DNA from: Gracilaria domingensis
Lineage: Eukaryota > Rhodophyta > Florideophyceae > Gracilariales > Gracilariaceae
Length of the DNA: 64,000 bases
Assembly: GCA_022539475.1 (NCBI GenBank)
Contig: VCMS01000105.1
Location: 98,907-162,906 of the forward strand
Direction of reading: 5' to 3'
Made by a program: the position numbers and the translations under genes. A model generated the notes under the pieces. That model was not told the origin of the DNA, ran no database searches, and saw only the letters and a list, made by a program, of their open reading frames with translations. Positions 33,673-44,450 of this stretch are shown here, in pieces; position 1 is the stretch's first letter, and the number at the start of each line of letters is the position of its first letter.

Positions 33673-34526
33673 TGTGATGCAATTCCACGAATGGGCAAAC
33701 AAGAGCCGCGTCGCGGAAAGCGCACCGAAAGGGTGTTCGGGACCTGCTCTCTATAGAGGTAGATGCAGCAGTAGAACCCTCTGATAGGGCCAGCGCGATG
33801 CCGGGTGTAAGTTCGGGTGGCCCCGATCTGGGCGTGCAGTCAGAGGTAAAGGGGAAGAATCGGCGTAGGTATCCGGATGTTTCGGCGAGCCACAGCGAGT
33901 GGGGGTATCTAGCCCAACGGTAGGAGGCAACAAAGGATCAGCAAACGAGCCGCAAGGCGGAGCACTGACTCGTGATGAACGGGAGTAAGTCTCGAGACTA
34001 GTGGGCCAAACCTGTATAACAGGGCAGAGAACAAGAGCTGTATGACGGGAATAATAATAAATAAACAACAGAAAGATGCCGTAACGACGTCCTACGACTC
34101 CTGAGTGGTAGAGGTGGGATGACTAGCCCGGGATCGCGGCGGTTTGTTCGGTTCGGGACTAAGACCGTTCGCAAGCGGCAAGAACTTCAGAGCCAGAAGC
34201 CTCCTTGAGGTTTACTTCCCGTACAGTGGCGGCAAGTGCCGCCACCTATATAGGGCACTTGAGAATATCAACTAAAAATATCTAACTATCCGGCGCTGCC
34301 GGCCAACACTCCACAAGTGTGAAACCGTGTCAGGTTGGCCACGGCGCACCCGGCATCGGGCCAACTCAGCACACGTGTGCAGAAACACTACCCTTCCTAG
34401 GCATACCCCAAAATAGGGCCACTACTACAGTAGCCTCTCATAACATGAGGTGTCGAAGCCGGTACCGGATCAGCAGACTGTGAAAAGCACCTCGTTGCAT
34501 CTCTCTGCAGGGTGTTTTGCTCTACA
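33673..34526 (-). repeat. 5' LTR of the chromovirus (right)
   Basis: Starts TGTGATGCAAT and ends TGCTCTACA on the plus strand, matching 23270-24122. A CTATATAGG box at about 34246 may be the LTR TATA element. Confidence 0.92.
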
Positions 34527-34675
34527 GTGACCTCCTTTGCTTCGTACTCAATATCGAAAGTCGAACTTGCCGTCAGAACATCGGACCGATCGGTGTCATC
34601 GTCCGTAACGTGGGCCAGTACTTCTTTTGCAGTTAACATCTTGACGAAGACTTTAGAAGAAGATGGTGAAGGCAT
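34527..34675 (-). pseudogene. 5' part of the host gene split by the chromovirus
   Basis: An ATG at 34673-34675 (MPSPSSSKVFVKMLTAKEV) opens a frame that runs into GTGAC, the target duplication. It would continue in frame with 23269-22970 if the element were removed. About 50 residues are encoded here. Upstream exons are possible. The gene is not identified. Confidence 0.55.
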
Positions 34676-37600
34676 ACGGGGGAGGTTTGGTGACGAGGGC
34701 AGGAGTGTCCTCGCATGCAAGAAGATGTTGTTATGAACAGACAGGATGACTGCAACATTTGATCATGCACGAATACACAAGACCATCGGCTTTTTGCCAT
34801 GTTGGCAAGTCATGTACGACGAGATAGGATCAAACCGACAAAATGTCAGACATGGGCAACACCCGAATAACCCCTGGGCAATCAACCAACAAGATCAACA
34901 ACAACCAACCACCGACCTACATAACGGAGAACCGTACGTCAACATCACTACATGCTATGGATGGTGAGTAGCACTAGAGTACTTATGACTAGACGGTGAG
35001 CAAGTTACAACTTAGGGTATACGATCCAAAAGAATTGTAGATATAAACCCCCGAGTTTGAGGCTTCGCAGCCAACTGGACTCGGGCAGACCACTTCTCCC
35101 CTCGCGACGACCCCCCAACCCTCTCTCATCCCTCTCTCTCTCTGTCGTCGACCGTCTCCTTCGGCATCCCCACTTCCCTTTAGCACGGTCTGTGCTTCCC
35201 TGCCATCAACCTTCTCCCCCCCTTTTTTCTTTCTCCCTACCAGCGGCCCGGTCTCCCGCCGTCCTCCTTGAAGTTGTAGTGTGTGGCCCTCCGTTGGGCT
35301 CGTGTGCAAACTGCGACGGTTCCCATCGTACCGACGTCCTTGTTATCCCTACGAATGTGGGACGTGCAGTGCATCTACTAGCTACTTGGCCTGCGTCTCT
35401 TTCGTCGGTTGTTGGTTTCGACTTGAACATTGAGACAGGCCGTGTCGCTTCAGTTCTGTTGTGCGGCTGTTGCGTTTATCGCTGAGCTACCGTATTATCT
35501 TTCGCCTTTTAGGCTGATTCTATCGGACATTTGTAGTGTTGCTCTCCTTGGGTTTGTCACCACCCGGGCCGTTCCGTCTGGTTACGAGAAATGGCGTCCA
35601 CAATAATCAAGATAATATTCTATCTTGAACATACGGACTAAGTTGGTTACTGATTCCTGAAACGGAGCTGTTTTCATGCGGAACATACGAGCCAAATGAT
35701 GTGAAATTCCCATGACTTTCCACAATGTTGGCGCACTAAATAAAATGTCGAAGCAGTAAACAGAATAAAGTTTGCCTCGTTCTTTCTTCCCACCCCGTGC
35801 AAAATATTTTGCGAATGATTGTGCAAGTACTGAAGCTGAGGTCTGTTGAAATAGATCATTTGGACTATTGCTTGTTCAGCGTCAAGTTCAAACAATGTGG
35901 CAAAAGTGGGGTGTTTAGATCCATTATCTTCGTGAGACAGCCCAAACGTTTCAGATGCAAACTGTTTTAGTTCCGATGGACGTGCTTCTTCGACATGGTT
36001 AACGTATTCTCCAGCTTTTTCTGGTGTACTCTTTGTCGATTACCATAACCAATAGTAGTGAAGAAAGAGTAGGTATATGGTTAAGAATGTAGCTGACATC
36101 TTGGACTCCAGATATCGGTTAATTACCGATGCATTTACGAATAGTTACTTTACTTGGAAAAAGCCGACCATTACACTATTTCGCAACTTAAGATCAATAA
36201 CTAAACTGTATTTGATATCTATATTGAATTGAAAATTCAGTCTTACATAAAGATGTTTTTAACTCCTGAAGTTTGAGTTGTATTAAAATTTTGTCAGGTA
36301 TTTCGTAATATTGTTGCATCTAACGAGAAGTCGACAAATAACAGTCTAGGTCTAACTTCAGCGAAGAGCTGGCCTTGCAGGCTGAATTGTTTTCAATTCA
36401 CCTAATAGTTCGCTCGCTATCTGAGAGATACGGGTAGTGACTTTATTTTAGACACTCTTTGCGTGACGTAAGAAAAAATAGCGTATGTGTGCTCAGGAGT
36501 AGCGCTTGGTGAAAATTCATTTATTAAACATTTGCAGAACGCAGGAAACAAAGTGAAAGTTCATGTTGGCCTTAAATAAAGCTTCTGTTTGTCACTCATA
36601 TCTCCAACATCATTGAAAATATCCTGTATTTCTTGCAACTGGAGATAAAGGTCTCGAACTTTCTCATTTCAATAGAATCAAAAGACCTTTATCTTCAGGA
36701 TTAGAGCAAACAGAGCTTCAATTTTGGCAACTCTCAGAAGAAAGCTACAATCTCGCTTGAACTCAAAACTAAAATTCTCTAATACTCTTTACGGTTCTTT
36801 ATATTAGGGAGTGTCACAAGCGGTATATACGCTTAAAAACGTGATATTTTGCCTAGAAAAACTCTTGTAATTTTTCATGAATTTTCTACGTACATGTTAC
36901 GATCTTGTACTTTACTACACTGTGGTAGCTTCTCGAAGAGTAACTTTTTGATAGAGGAAAGATATTGAAACTTCAAAATACTTCTCACGTCCTACATACC
37001 GCCGTATCTTTTGGAAAGAAAAGATACGGTTTGGAATACGTTGATCATATACCCGACTGACACTGTGCCTTATTTGCCGTTCGCGTGACAAGACTTGTAG
37101 AAAAATTCATAATGCATCAGCAAGCATTGTTGACAATACAAAAAAGCATCGGGTGACAAACAGAGACTTTTTTAGGTCTCCTTCTCTCATGCAAAGCGCT
37201 CTTAGTGACATGTGGTCACTGCTCGCATCTCCCTGAGCTTTCGATCAATAGGATTTCGAGGCACGAAGAAGATGATCATTTTGAACGGGAATGAGTGGAT
37301 TGGAGACTCAAAGAGCGCCGGGGGCGCTCGTGGTATACAACTAGCGTCTTTTGCGATCGTCATAGCCGGCCATCGCCATCGCCGTCGCGGCACCGCAGAA
37401 CCAGCGTCGTTCTTCTCTCGCGACGCGGGTTTCTGCGGCGTTCTTTAAGGATTTAGTATTACCCAGCTGGCTCGCTGGCACCGCGCACCGCCCGGGAGCT
37501 CAAGGCCCCTCTACATACAAGCACGACGGGACAACTGTGGGCGCGCGCGATTAGACAGACATAATCTCCGTCGCGCTGCGCCCCGGCCATTCGGGCAACG

Positions 37601-38609
37601 CGCACTTCTCGCCACGCGCGGAGCCTCAGCCTGACGACAGCAGTGGCTCGCTGGTGACGAATCTAGACAAGAGCACGGCCGGCGCGCTGTATGCCGCCGA
37701 CTATGACGCCGTTGTGCCACAGCAAACCAGCTGCTGTCGTCTACATGTTCTCAATTGCCGATCCTGCCTCCGCCGCCGCTCTCGCTATGGTCCCCGCGAT
37801 GGTGCCCGCGACCGACCTATTGCACGTATATCGTGGCGTCATGTCAAACGGCACGGCGCTATACCGCTGGCCAGTGCTGCGTCTGTCGCGCCAGCCGCCG
37901 TCCACATCCGCTAATGTTAGAGTGGCAACCGGAGTATAGATGTTTCATCTTGCGCGCTTGCCACGAAGGGCGGCACGAAGAGCAATATCCTCGGAAATAC
38001 ATTCATGATGCGCTTTGATTACTTGTGTCAAGAATCTGCAGCTACTATTTCGCTCTTTGTTGTGACGTCCGTCGCCATCACAAGCTTCGTCTTCGGGGCC
38101 GCCGCTGCAGGCGATGGCGAAAACTGGCGCACAATCACGTGCTTTGCGGACCGCGCCATACTTTTCACGCCCATCGGAAGCCGCGACTCGGCGCGTATGA
38201 AAGCTTTGGCATTGCGTAGCGCTTCGTCGGCCTTCTTCCTTATAATGGAGTCGGTCATGCCGTACTGTCACTACTAGCTCAGGCCTTTCCTTTCTGTCAT
38301 CTTCTTACTTTACTCCGGATCTAACTGTACACTTTTCACTTTTCGTCACTTCTTTTGCCAGTATATGAGAGACAGACATCTGCTTGCTTACGATTCAGTC
38401 AATCCATTCCTGTTCCTGATGTAGTCCGCTTCTTTTTCTGTTATAGTTGTTTTGGGCACTACAGAGTTTTAATCGTAGGATGCTATCGTAATGCGCCGAC
38501 TCTTGACTGTTTTACTGTAGCAAAACTTGTTGCACGATCTTCATACCCTCCTTACGTGGTGTAGAGCGACACAGCTTCTCTCGGAACTGTGCTTGTGGGG
38601 TTGAAGCAG
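34676..38609. other. Intergenic region with pyrimidine-rich block and unassigned ORFs
   Basis: At 35040-35520 a TATA-like tagatataaac is followed by a strongly CT-rich tract, similar in style to the leader at 6511-6690. 35600-37200 is AT-rich with nothing supported. 37200-38280 is GC-richer with competing frames on both strands, for example a minus ATG frame at 38028-38258 (MTDSIIRKKADEALRNAKAF), none recognisable. Confidence 0.4.
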
Positions 38610-38669
38610 TGTCGTCCCCTTGAGACTTACTGAACGCGTCCTGTTCTGCCGAACGGTGTAGCGTAACCT

Positions 38670-39558
38670 CTAGGTCAAAACCACTCCACAAGCGGAGACG
38701 AAAACCACCCGCGTTAGCTGTAAACACCGAAGGTGTTCAGCCTTGCACCCTGTGTCAGAGGGCTGATTGGGAGAGCCTTCCGTTGAGGTCGACACGTGCC
38801 GGGCGTAACTCCAAGCGACTTCTTCCTGCCTTACAGACAAAGAAGAAGTGGGAGAATCTACCGATTTGGCGGGCCCAGATATGGAAGGCACACCAGAGAA
38901 GTAGGAAGATCGGCGTTATCGGTAGAATACAAGGGGGGGGGGAATGGGGGGATCCGGCCCTGTATACGGGACACGAACCCAGAAAACAGGTTTGAATGGC
39001 AAAAACAGCCCTGAATAAACGTGTATACACATGGCGGAACACACCACAATCGTGGGCAACCAATGTAGAAAGAAGAAGACACACACAAACAAGAGAAACA
39101 GAAAGTAGTACCGTACTGTACGGACAGTGGTTCCTCAGTGGTCGAGGGGGGATAAGTAAACCGGAATGGTGACGATGCACTCCTCGATGGAGTAGAACCG
39201 TTCACCGGCCAGGCTAATTAGAGCCAAGATTCCCCTTGTTAAGGTTTACTTAGAGGGGGCGACGGCCGTCGCCGTCACCTAAATATTGGCACTAAGCCAC
39301 ACTAGATTACTAGTCATTGCTTGCACCGTGGCCAGTATTGACCACGTGTGCGTTACTGTACCCTCTTTACTCACGGGGCGTTCGCAGAGAGCGGCCGCAC
39401 TACACGTGTCCGGAAACCATACCCCTCTCCGGTAAATTCCCAAACTGGACGAATCCTTCCTATCGATACTCGTAACCGAGGGTGTTACCGTCAAAACGGA
39501 TGTAATAAGTATGAGTCGCTATCAGCGGCTTTCCCGGCAAAAGGGGTTTTGCTCTACA
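38670..39558 (-). mobile_element. Solo LTR of a related Ty3/gypsy family
   Basis: The right end (ttttgctctaca) matches the chromovirus LTR end. Internal blocks match in order: accgaaggtgttc, cctcagtggtcgag, aggtttactt, and a gccgtcacctaaata word against gccgccacctatata. The left boundary is approximate and a TG start is not clear; aacct flanks both sides as a possible duplication. Strand is inferred from the chromovirus. It contains a run of nine G bases near 38932. Confidence 0.6.
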
Positions 39559-39953
39559 AAACCTTATAGGCGAGTCCTGTTCTGTGTCTCCAAACCACCA
39601 AAACATTAAAGAGCTCCAAGAGAGCGAAACGAGAGTGATCAACAAGATTATTTACTTCTAGATGGCAGGAAAATACGGCCCGTATATTGTGACTAATTTT
39701 TGAGCAAGTGGAACACTCAAATTCACTCAAAAGTTCATAGTCATATTTAATCATATTTTACTCCGTTCTTTTCCTAAGCACATTTGTACGGGAAATGATC
39801 AGCATTGATCTGTTTGAAGTTTTAAAAGTATATTCGCTAACCACCCAAGGTTATAGCAGTGAAGTTTGTTATAAAGAAAGTAAATATGTAATTTTTGAAA
39901 GTTGAAAAACTTTCACAATTGAGCAAAACCATTAAAACAAAGACTACATTTAA

Positions 39954-40330
39954 CAGAAAAGTGAGGTGTAGGACAAATTATTGGATTTATATACATTTCA
40001 TATATTAGAGAAAAAGTGAAGCTTTAATTTGAAGACTATTTAACCTATCATATTAATGAAATGGAAAAATGTTCATGGTTGTTCAGATGCCACGTGCTTC
40101 GGGGTCTATTTCCATCTGCCAGAAAAGTACAATCTTACACAAATTATTGACTATATATACATTCAATATATAATAGATATAAAACTTGAGCTTTATTTTA
40201 AAGACTATTTAACATATCATATAACTGAAGTGGAAAATCTTAATGTTTGTTAATGCGCCAAGTGCTTCGTGGCCATTTATAGTTGCCAGAAAAGTAAGGT
40301 CCCAAACAAATTAATAACTAAATATACATT
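39954..40330. repeat. AT-rich tandem repeat, about 166-bp unit
   Basis: Units start with cagaaaagt at 39954, 40120 and 40287, giving periods of 166 and 167 bp. The third copy is partial. Copies are diverged but clearly collinear (acaaattatt and gactatttaac in each). Confidence 0.75.
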
Positions 40331-41810
40331 TACCAAGTGTTATGATTGATATGGTGCCAGAGCTGTGTTGCAGAATGTTCATTGCAAAGCCTTGGTGTGT
40401 ATACTGCTCTTGGAGCTTTCTTATTAGGTTATAAGAGACTGTGGAGCAGCGAAAAGTACAGAGATATGGCATCTGAGCTGGTCGAGCGCTTTTGGGACGA
40501 CCTTGGGTTCGCAACTAGCATCTCCAACCCAACAGGTCCTGGAGAGAGATTCGTTCTTTGCTTCATGTCGTACTTCGTGACAACTTCAATATCACACATT
40601 GCCTCGTGAGTGTTGCACAATCTTCCCCCCTGAACGATCGTAGAGATTCATTGAAGCGTGTCGATTCCCTGTTAAGTGCAGCTTTAGTAGAAATTCCATG
40701 CCACTGAAAAGAGAGTAGCGTGGTGATGAAGAAGAGTGACAACAGCCGTGTAGCGCAAACGTTTTGGCACATTCTCCGTTGCAGAAGAAATGAAATACGA
40801 GTCCTATACGGGCAGAGTGTGGTGTCAACTGTCTCGACATTTCGCGAAAAAGCGCTGCTGCGTTCATCCATTGTATCTTGACGATAGCCATTATATGCGA
40901 TATTGAAGAGATTGTCGGAAGTGCAGTTCGACATATGAGAGCAGAGGTAGCTTATGACAGCCGTTGGGCAGATGAATGTTAATTGGTTGATTCCAGTCTT
41001 ATCATTTCACACAACGACATATGCCAATTTAATAGAACGGAGAATTTAAATGCGAGAGTGGCAAGGGAGAGCAAAATCCTGTTTGAAAAAGGAAATAATT
41101 TCTGAAGCCAGATGAAATGCACTGCAACCAATTTCAATCGCTACAGCAAAGTCATGGCGCTCGCTTTTTTGCGTCTACCGACCAGGGCCTGAAGTAGTGA
41201 GAGTTTTAGCGGTAGTGACGATTTTTGAAGTACGCAGCGTTTCCATGCTCCGATCATTACTTGTTAGAACACTGGGTCTGAGGTTGAGAACGTGAACGAT
41301 GGTGACTGCCGAGGAGAGGTCGGGCAGTCGACCAGGGTTTATATGGAGAATCGGACCTTCGAAAATAAGGTCGCTAACGCAGCTTTCTAGAATATCCCTC
41401 AAACTAATGTGTCTATGAGTACTGGCCCTTGCGTCGGAATGAGTGTAGAACCTGTGCGTAGAAATCGACAGTGGAGTCTTCTAGAAGCTTCTAGAAGTTC
41501 CTGCAACGTGTCCATTTGTAGAAGTTCCAAGGCACCGAAACTATGAAGTCAGTCATGACGTCAACTGACGAGGCAGACATCACACGTGACATGTCTTGGT
41601 AACATTATGACAACTAATGTCAAACAAAGACTCTGAGGATCATTAGGGTATCAAATCGGATCGCTAGATCACGGGGAATTCAAAACAAGCATCAAAACAT
41701 TAAATGACTAACTAAAAGCATAGCAATATAACAAATTCAAATAAAAACATGACCAGAATTAACGAAATCCTAACATCACTTCCCCCATTAAGGAGAGTCG
41801 TCCCGACTCG
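40331..41810. other. Intergenic, no recognised gene
   Basis: Competing unrecognised frames at 40346-40934 on both strands. A minus-strand TATA-like catataaac lies near 41338, about 140 bp downstream of the heat-shock-element-like site listed next, but the reading frame after it is short. Confidence 0.4.
41479..41496. promoter_or_regulatory. Heat-shock-element-like site
   Basis: TTCTAGAAGCTTCTAGAA contains four alternating TTC and GAA pentamers in perfect 2-base spacing, the consensus bound by trimeric HSF. A weaker ttc follows at 41498. A downstream gene is not established. Confidence 0.55.
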
Positions 41811-42230
41811 TTATTTGTTTGGCGTACCATTCGGAATAGGATGATTTTGAAACTGTCCTGGAGGGTTAGGGAAGAGAACCATATCGGAACGCGGTTCAAA
41901 CGTTATGGAAAGATCAGTATTATCTCCAAATTCCTCGATGTGTAGAACAGCACTTTCAATTGTATTCAAGAATGTATCTCCGGAGTCCGGCGAGAGGTGA
42001 CCAAACTGAGATACCAGGTAAGAGAATAGGAATAGAACGAACTCTTCATGAATATTTTCAAGTGTGCCATCTTCATAAGCTTTGAATAGCTTTCTTAGCA
42101 TGATCGCATTCTCTGGGGTTAGAAATGGTCCTCGAACTTGCAGAAAGGCAAAGCAAATATGACATGAGGCCCATACAACACGAAATCTCTCGAAAAGTTC
42201 ATCGGTAATACCATCAAACCACGTAAGCAT
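41811..42230 (-). CDS. Hypothetical protein, 139 residues
   Basis: An ATG at 42228-42230 (MLTWFDGITDELFERFRVVW) starts an intact frame of ordinary globular composition ending in an N/P-rich tail (FPNPPGQFQNHPIPNGTPNK). It contains hydrophobic helices (VVWASCHICFAFLQV, FVLFLFSYLVSQFG). The reading is open upstream to 42308, so it could be a last exon or a transposon remnant. No homology cue was recognised. Confidence 0.45.
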   Translation of the reverse strand: MLTWFDGITDELFERFRVVWASCHICFAFLQVRGPFLTPENAIMLRKLFKAYEDGTLENIHEEFVLFLFSYLVSQFGHLSPDSGDTFLNTIESAVLHIEEFGDNTDLSITFEPRSDMVLFPNPPGQFQNHPIPNGTPNK

Positions 42231-42682
42231 CCTTCGTCCCCCAAGAACTATACGCGTCTGTCTCTTGCAGATGCTAGTTTTTGGCGAGGGTCGTCCAGAA
42301 ATTGGCAAGGGTCGTCCAGTAAATTTTTTGAAAAAATATCGAGATCAAATATTTTCAAAATTTGCAGATAATTGCTTGGGTCGTCCAGAATCGCTGTGCA
42401 GTAAATACTGGTGGGTTTTCCACTCGTGCTAGTTCTTTAGTCGAGGGCTACCTGAACTGTATTTCGCGAAGTCTAGGTTCAGTTTCCATTAAGGTGCACA
42501 TTACACGATACCTTCTGCGGAATGATACCCTGCAACGCATGGAATACTAGTGCTAGTACAGATGATGCCCATTATGAAATCATACCGTTTTATTCGTATC
42601 TATTCTTCTATCGACCGCTTTTGCTAACCACTACTTCGCTATATTACATGTACCATATCCCCATGATGGAGCGGGTGTAGGC

Positions 42683-42838
42683 GCAATCTGCGGCAGATGC
42701 CGCAGACTGCACGTCCACCATCGGCTGTATCGGTAGAACAAATACGCACTCCGAGAGGATGAGGCGCGAAGCGCCTCATCCTCTCCGTTCCTCATGTAGG
42801 GAACCATGCCCAGATGCATGGTTCCCTACTTGAGGAAC
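42683..42838. repeat. Cluster of three consecutive hairpins
   Basis: Hairpin 1: arms 42683-42695 and 42698-42710 (core CTGCGGCA/TGCCGCAG). Hairpin 2: a perfect 15-bp arm GAGAGGATGAGGCGC at 42753-42767 with loop GAA and its complement to 42785. Hairpin 3: arms of about 23 nt, 42787-42809 and 42816-42838, with one mismatch (core GTAGGGAACCATGC). Confidence 0.9.
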
Positions 42839-42883
42839 CTGCACCTGCAACTCGTGAGCTAAGTCCGCATCAAAAGTCATTTA

Positions 42884-43775
42884 CCTGTATACGCAAGCAG
42901 AAAGTATCCATAAGTTAGTCAATGATCCGTTGGATACATTTGAAATGCGATGGAACGTACCATTGATAAAGCAAAACAGAAACGTTGCGCTAGAAAAGTC
43001 GAGGGACCTAGTAACTCGCAAAATGAAAAAGAAGAAGGAAAGGGATTGGTTAGATTACCAGCCCACCATCATCGTAAAGCGCGAAAGGTGTCGAAGCGAG
43101 AACTCACAACCAAGGACAACAAGAATGCCCATGCAGCAAACATACCTCAAGATGCGATAAACGAAAGAGCAGCCTATGTCCCAACCAAGTACCAGAATCG
43201 CCTATCCCGAACAGCCAGAGATCGATCTTGAGAGACGAAATGAAATTGGTCGTTTTCCTGTATACGCAAGCAGAAAGTATCCATAAGTTAGTCAATGCTG
43301 CGTTCGATACAGTTGAAATGCGATAGAACGTACCATTGATAAGAGCAAAACAGAAACGTTGCACTAGAAAAGTCGAGGGACCTAGTAACTCGCAAACGGA
43401 AAAAGAAGCAGGAAAGGGATCGGTTAGATTACCAGCCCACCATCATCGTAAAGCGCGAAAAGGTGTCGAAGCGAGAACTCACAAGCAAGGACACCAAGAA
43501 TGCCCAAGCAGCAAACATACCGCAAGATGCGATAAACGAGAGAGCAGCCTATGTCCCAACCAAGTACCAGAATCGCCTATCCCGAACAGCCAGAGATCGA
43601 TCTTGAGAGACGAAATGAAATTGGTCGTTTTCCTGTATACGCAAGCAGAAAGTATCCATAAGTTAGTCAATGCTCCGTTGGATACAGTTGAAATGCGATA
43701 GAACGTACCATTGATAAGAGCAAAACAGAAACGTTGCGCTAGAAAAGTCGAGGGACCTAGTAACTCGCAAAAGTA
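42884..43775. repeat. Tandem repeat, about 374-bp unit, 2.4 copies
   Basis: Units begin with cctgtatacgcaagcagaaa at 42884, 43257 and 43632. The first two units are 373 and 375 bp and highly similar; the third stops after about 144 bp. Open frames inside are repeat-derived on both strands and are not called as genes. Confidence 0.9.
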
Positions 43776-44021
43776 ACCCAAAGCCTTTTTCCTGCCGTTT
43801 ACATGTCGCAGAGCGCGAAGAGACGTGGTGAGGATTGGTTAGTTTAGAACAAAGATACGTAGAAGGAAATGGAAGCACGTACGAAAAGACTGCACGGAAT
43901 ACATCCGTGAGATACGGATGCTGTCCGCTTTATGGAGGCGTCCGACGAGGGCGGAGAAAGAGAATAAGGTACGCTTCATTTCCGCTTAATGGAATCCATT
44001 CTCAGCACGCTACTTCGTAAT

Positions 44022-44085
44022 CCGTCGTACTTTTTTCCGCCCTCGCACTTCGTAGCGAGTGCGAGGGCGGAAAAACGTACGACGG
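44022..44085. repeat. Long hairpin with arms of about 27 bp
   Basis: Arms 44022-44048 and 44059-44085 pair CCGTCGTAC, the A/T run and CCGCCCTCGCAC with their complements, with one small length difference in the T run. It lies about 370 bp upstream of the Plavaka transposase and could be a subterminal or terminal structure of that element. Confidence 0.75.
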
Positions 44086-44450
44086 AGCGGAGTAGAACGC
44101 GAGGATGGCACGGATCACGACGGTAACAAAAGATCGGACGTCGGACGGGCGGGGGCGGCGGCGGAGGGAAGAGATTTATTTTTCTGTGCGAGATTGGACA
44201 AGTGTACAGCGTACAACGTTGGGAAACCAGAGGTTTATAACCAGTGGTAGATAATACGAGAAGTACACCCTTGTGTTGAGGTCGACGTGTACCTACGTTC
44301 CTTTTTGAACGAAAGCACGTGATTTAAACTCAAAATATATTCTCCGTTCTGAGCAACACGTCGATATTGACTGTCACTCGACCTCCTTCTCCCTTCGGAC
44401 GCCCCTCTCTTGCAGTCTTTGTCGTCGTTTCTCGTTCATTTCTTCTTCCC

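Larger units (their letters stand above)
23270..34526 (-). mobile_element. Full-length defective Ty3/gypsy chromovirus, 11.26 kb
   Basis: Two similar LTRs of about 853 bp bound the element, with TG/CA ends and a 5-bp GTGAC duplication. On the minus strand the order is 5' LTR (33673-34526), PBS, gag, protease, truncated RT, RNase H, integrase, chromodomain, PPT, 3' LTR (23270-24122). This is Ty3/gypsy order with a C-terminal chromodomain, hence a chromovirus. A deletion in RT, several frameshifts and altered zinc ligands make it non-autonomous. The LTRs differ by scattered substitutions and short indels, indicating insertion some time ago. An additional antisense reading frame lies between the chromodomain and the 3' LTR. 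Confidence 0.92.

Noticed and set aside
38028-38258. Confident small gene on the minus strand
   Set aside because: The ATG frame is open, but a plus-strand frame overlaps it completely and neither has a recognisable domain.
42884-43775. CRISPR array
   Set aside because: The units are long contiguous tandem repeats without short spacers, in a eukaryotic context.
44367-44450. N-terminal extension of the Plavaka transposase
   Set aside because: The extra 28 codons start at TTG; the first ATG is 44451, directly before the zinc-finger-like cluster.
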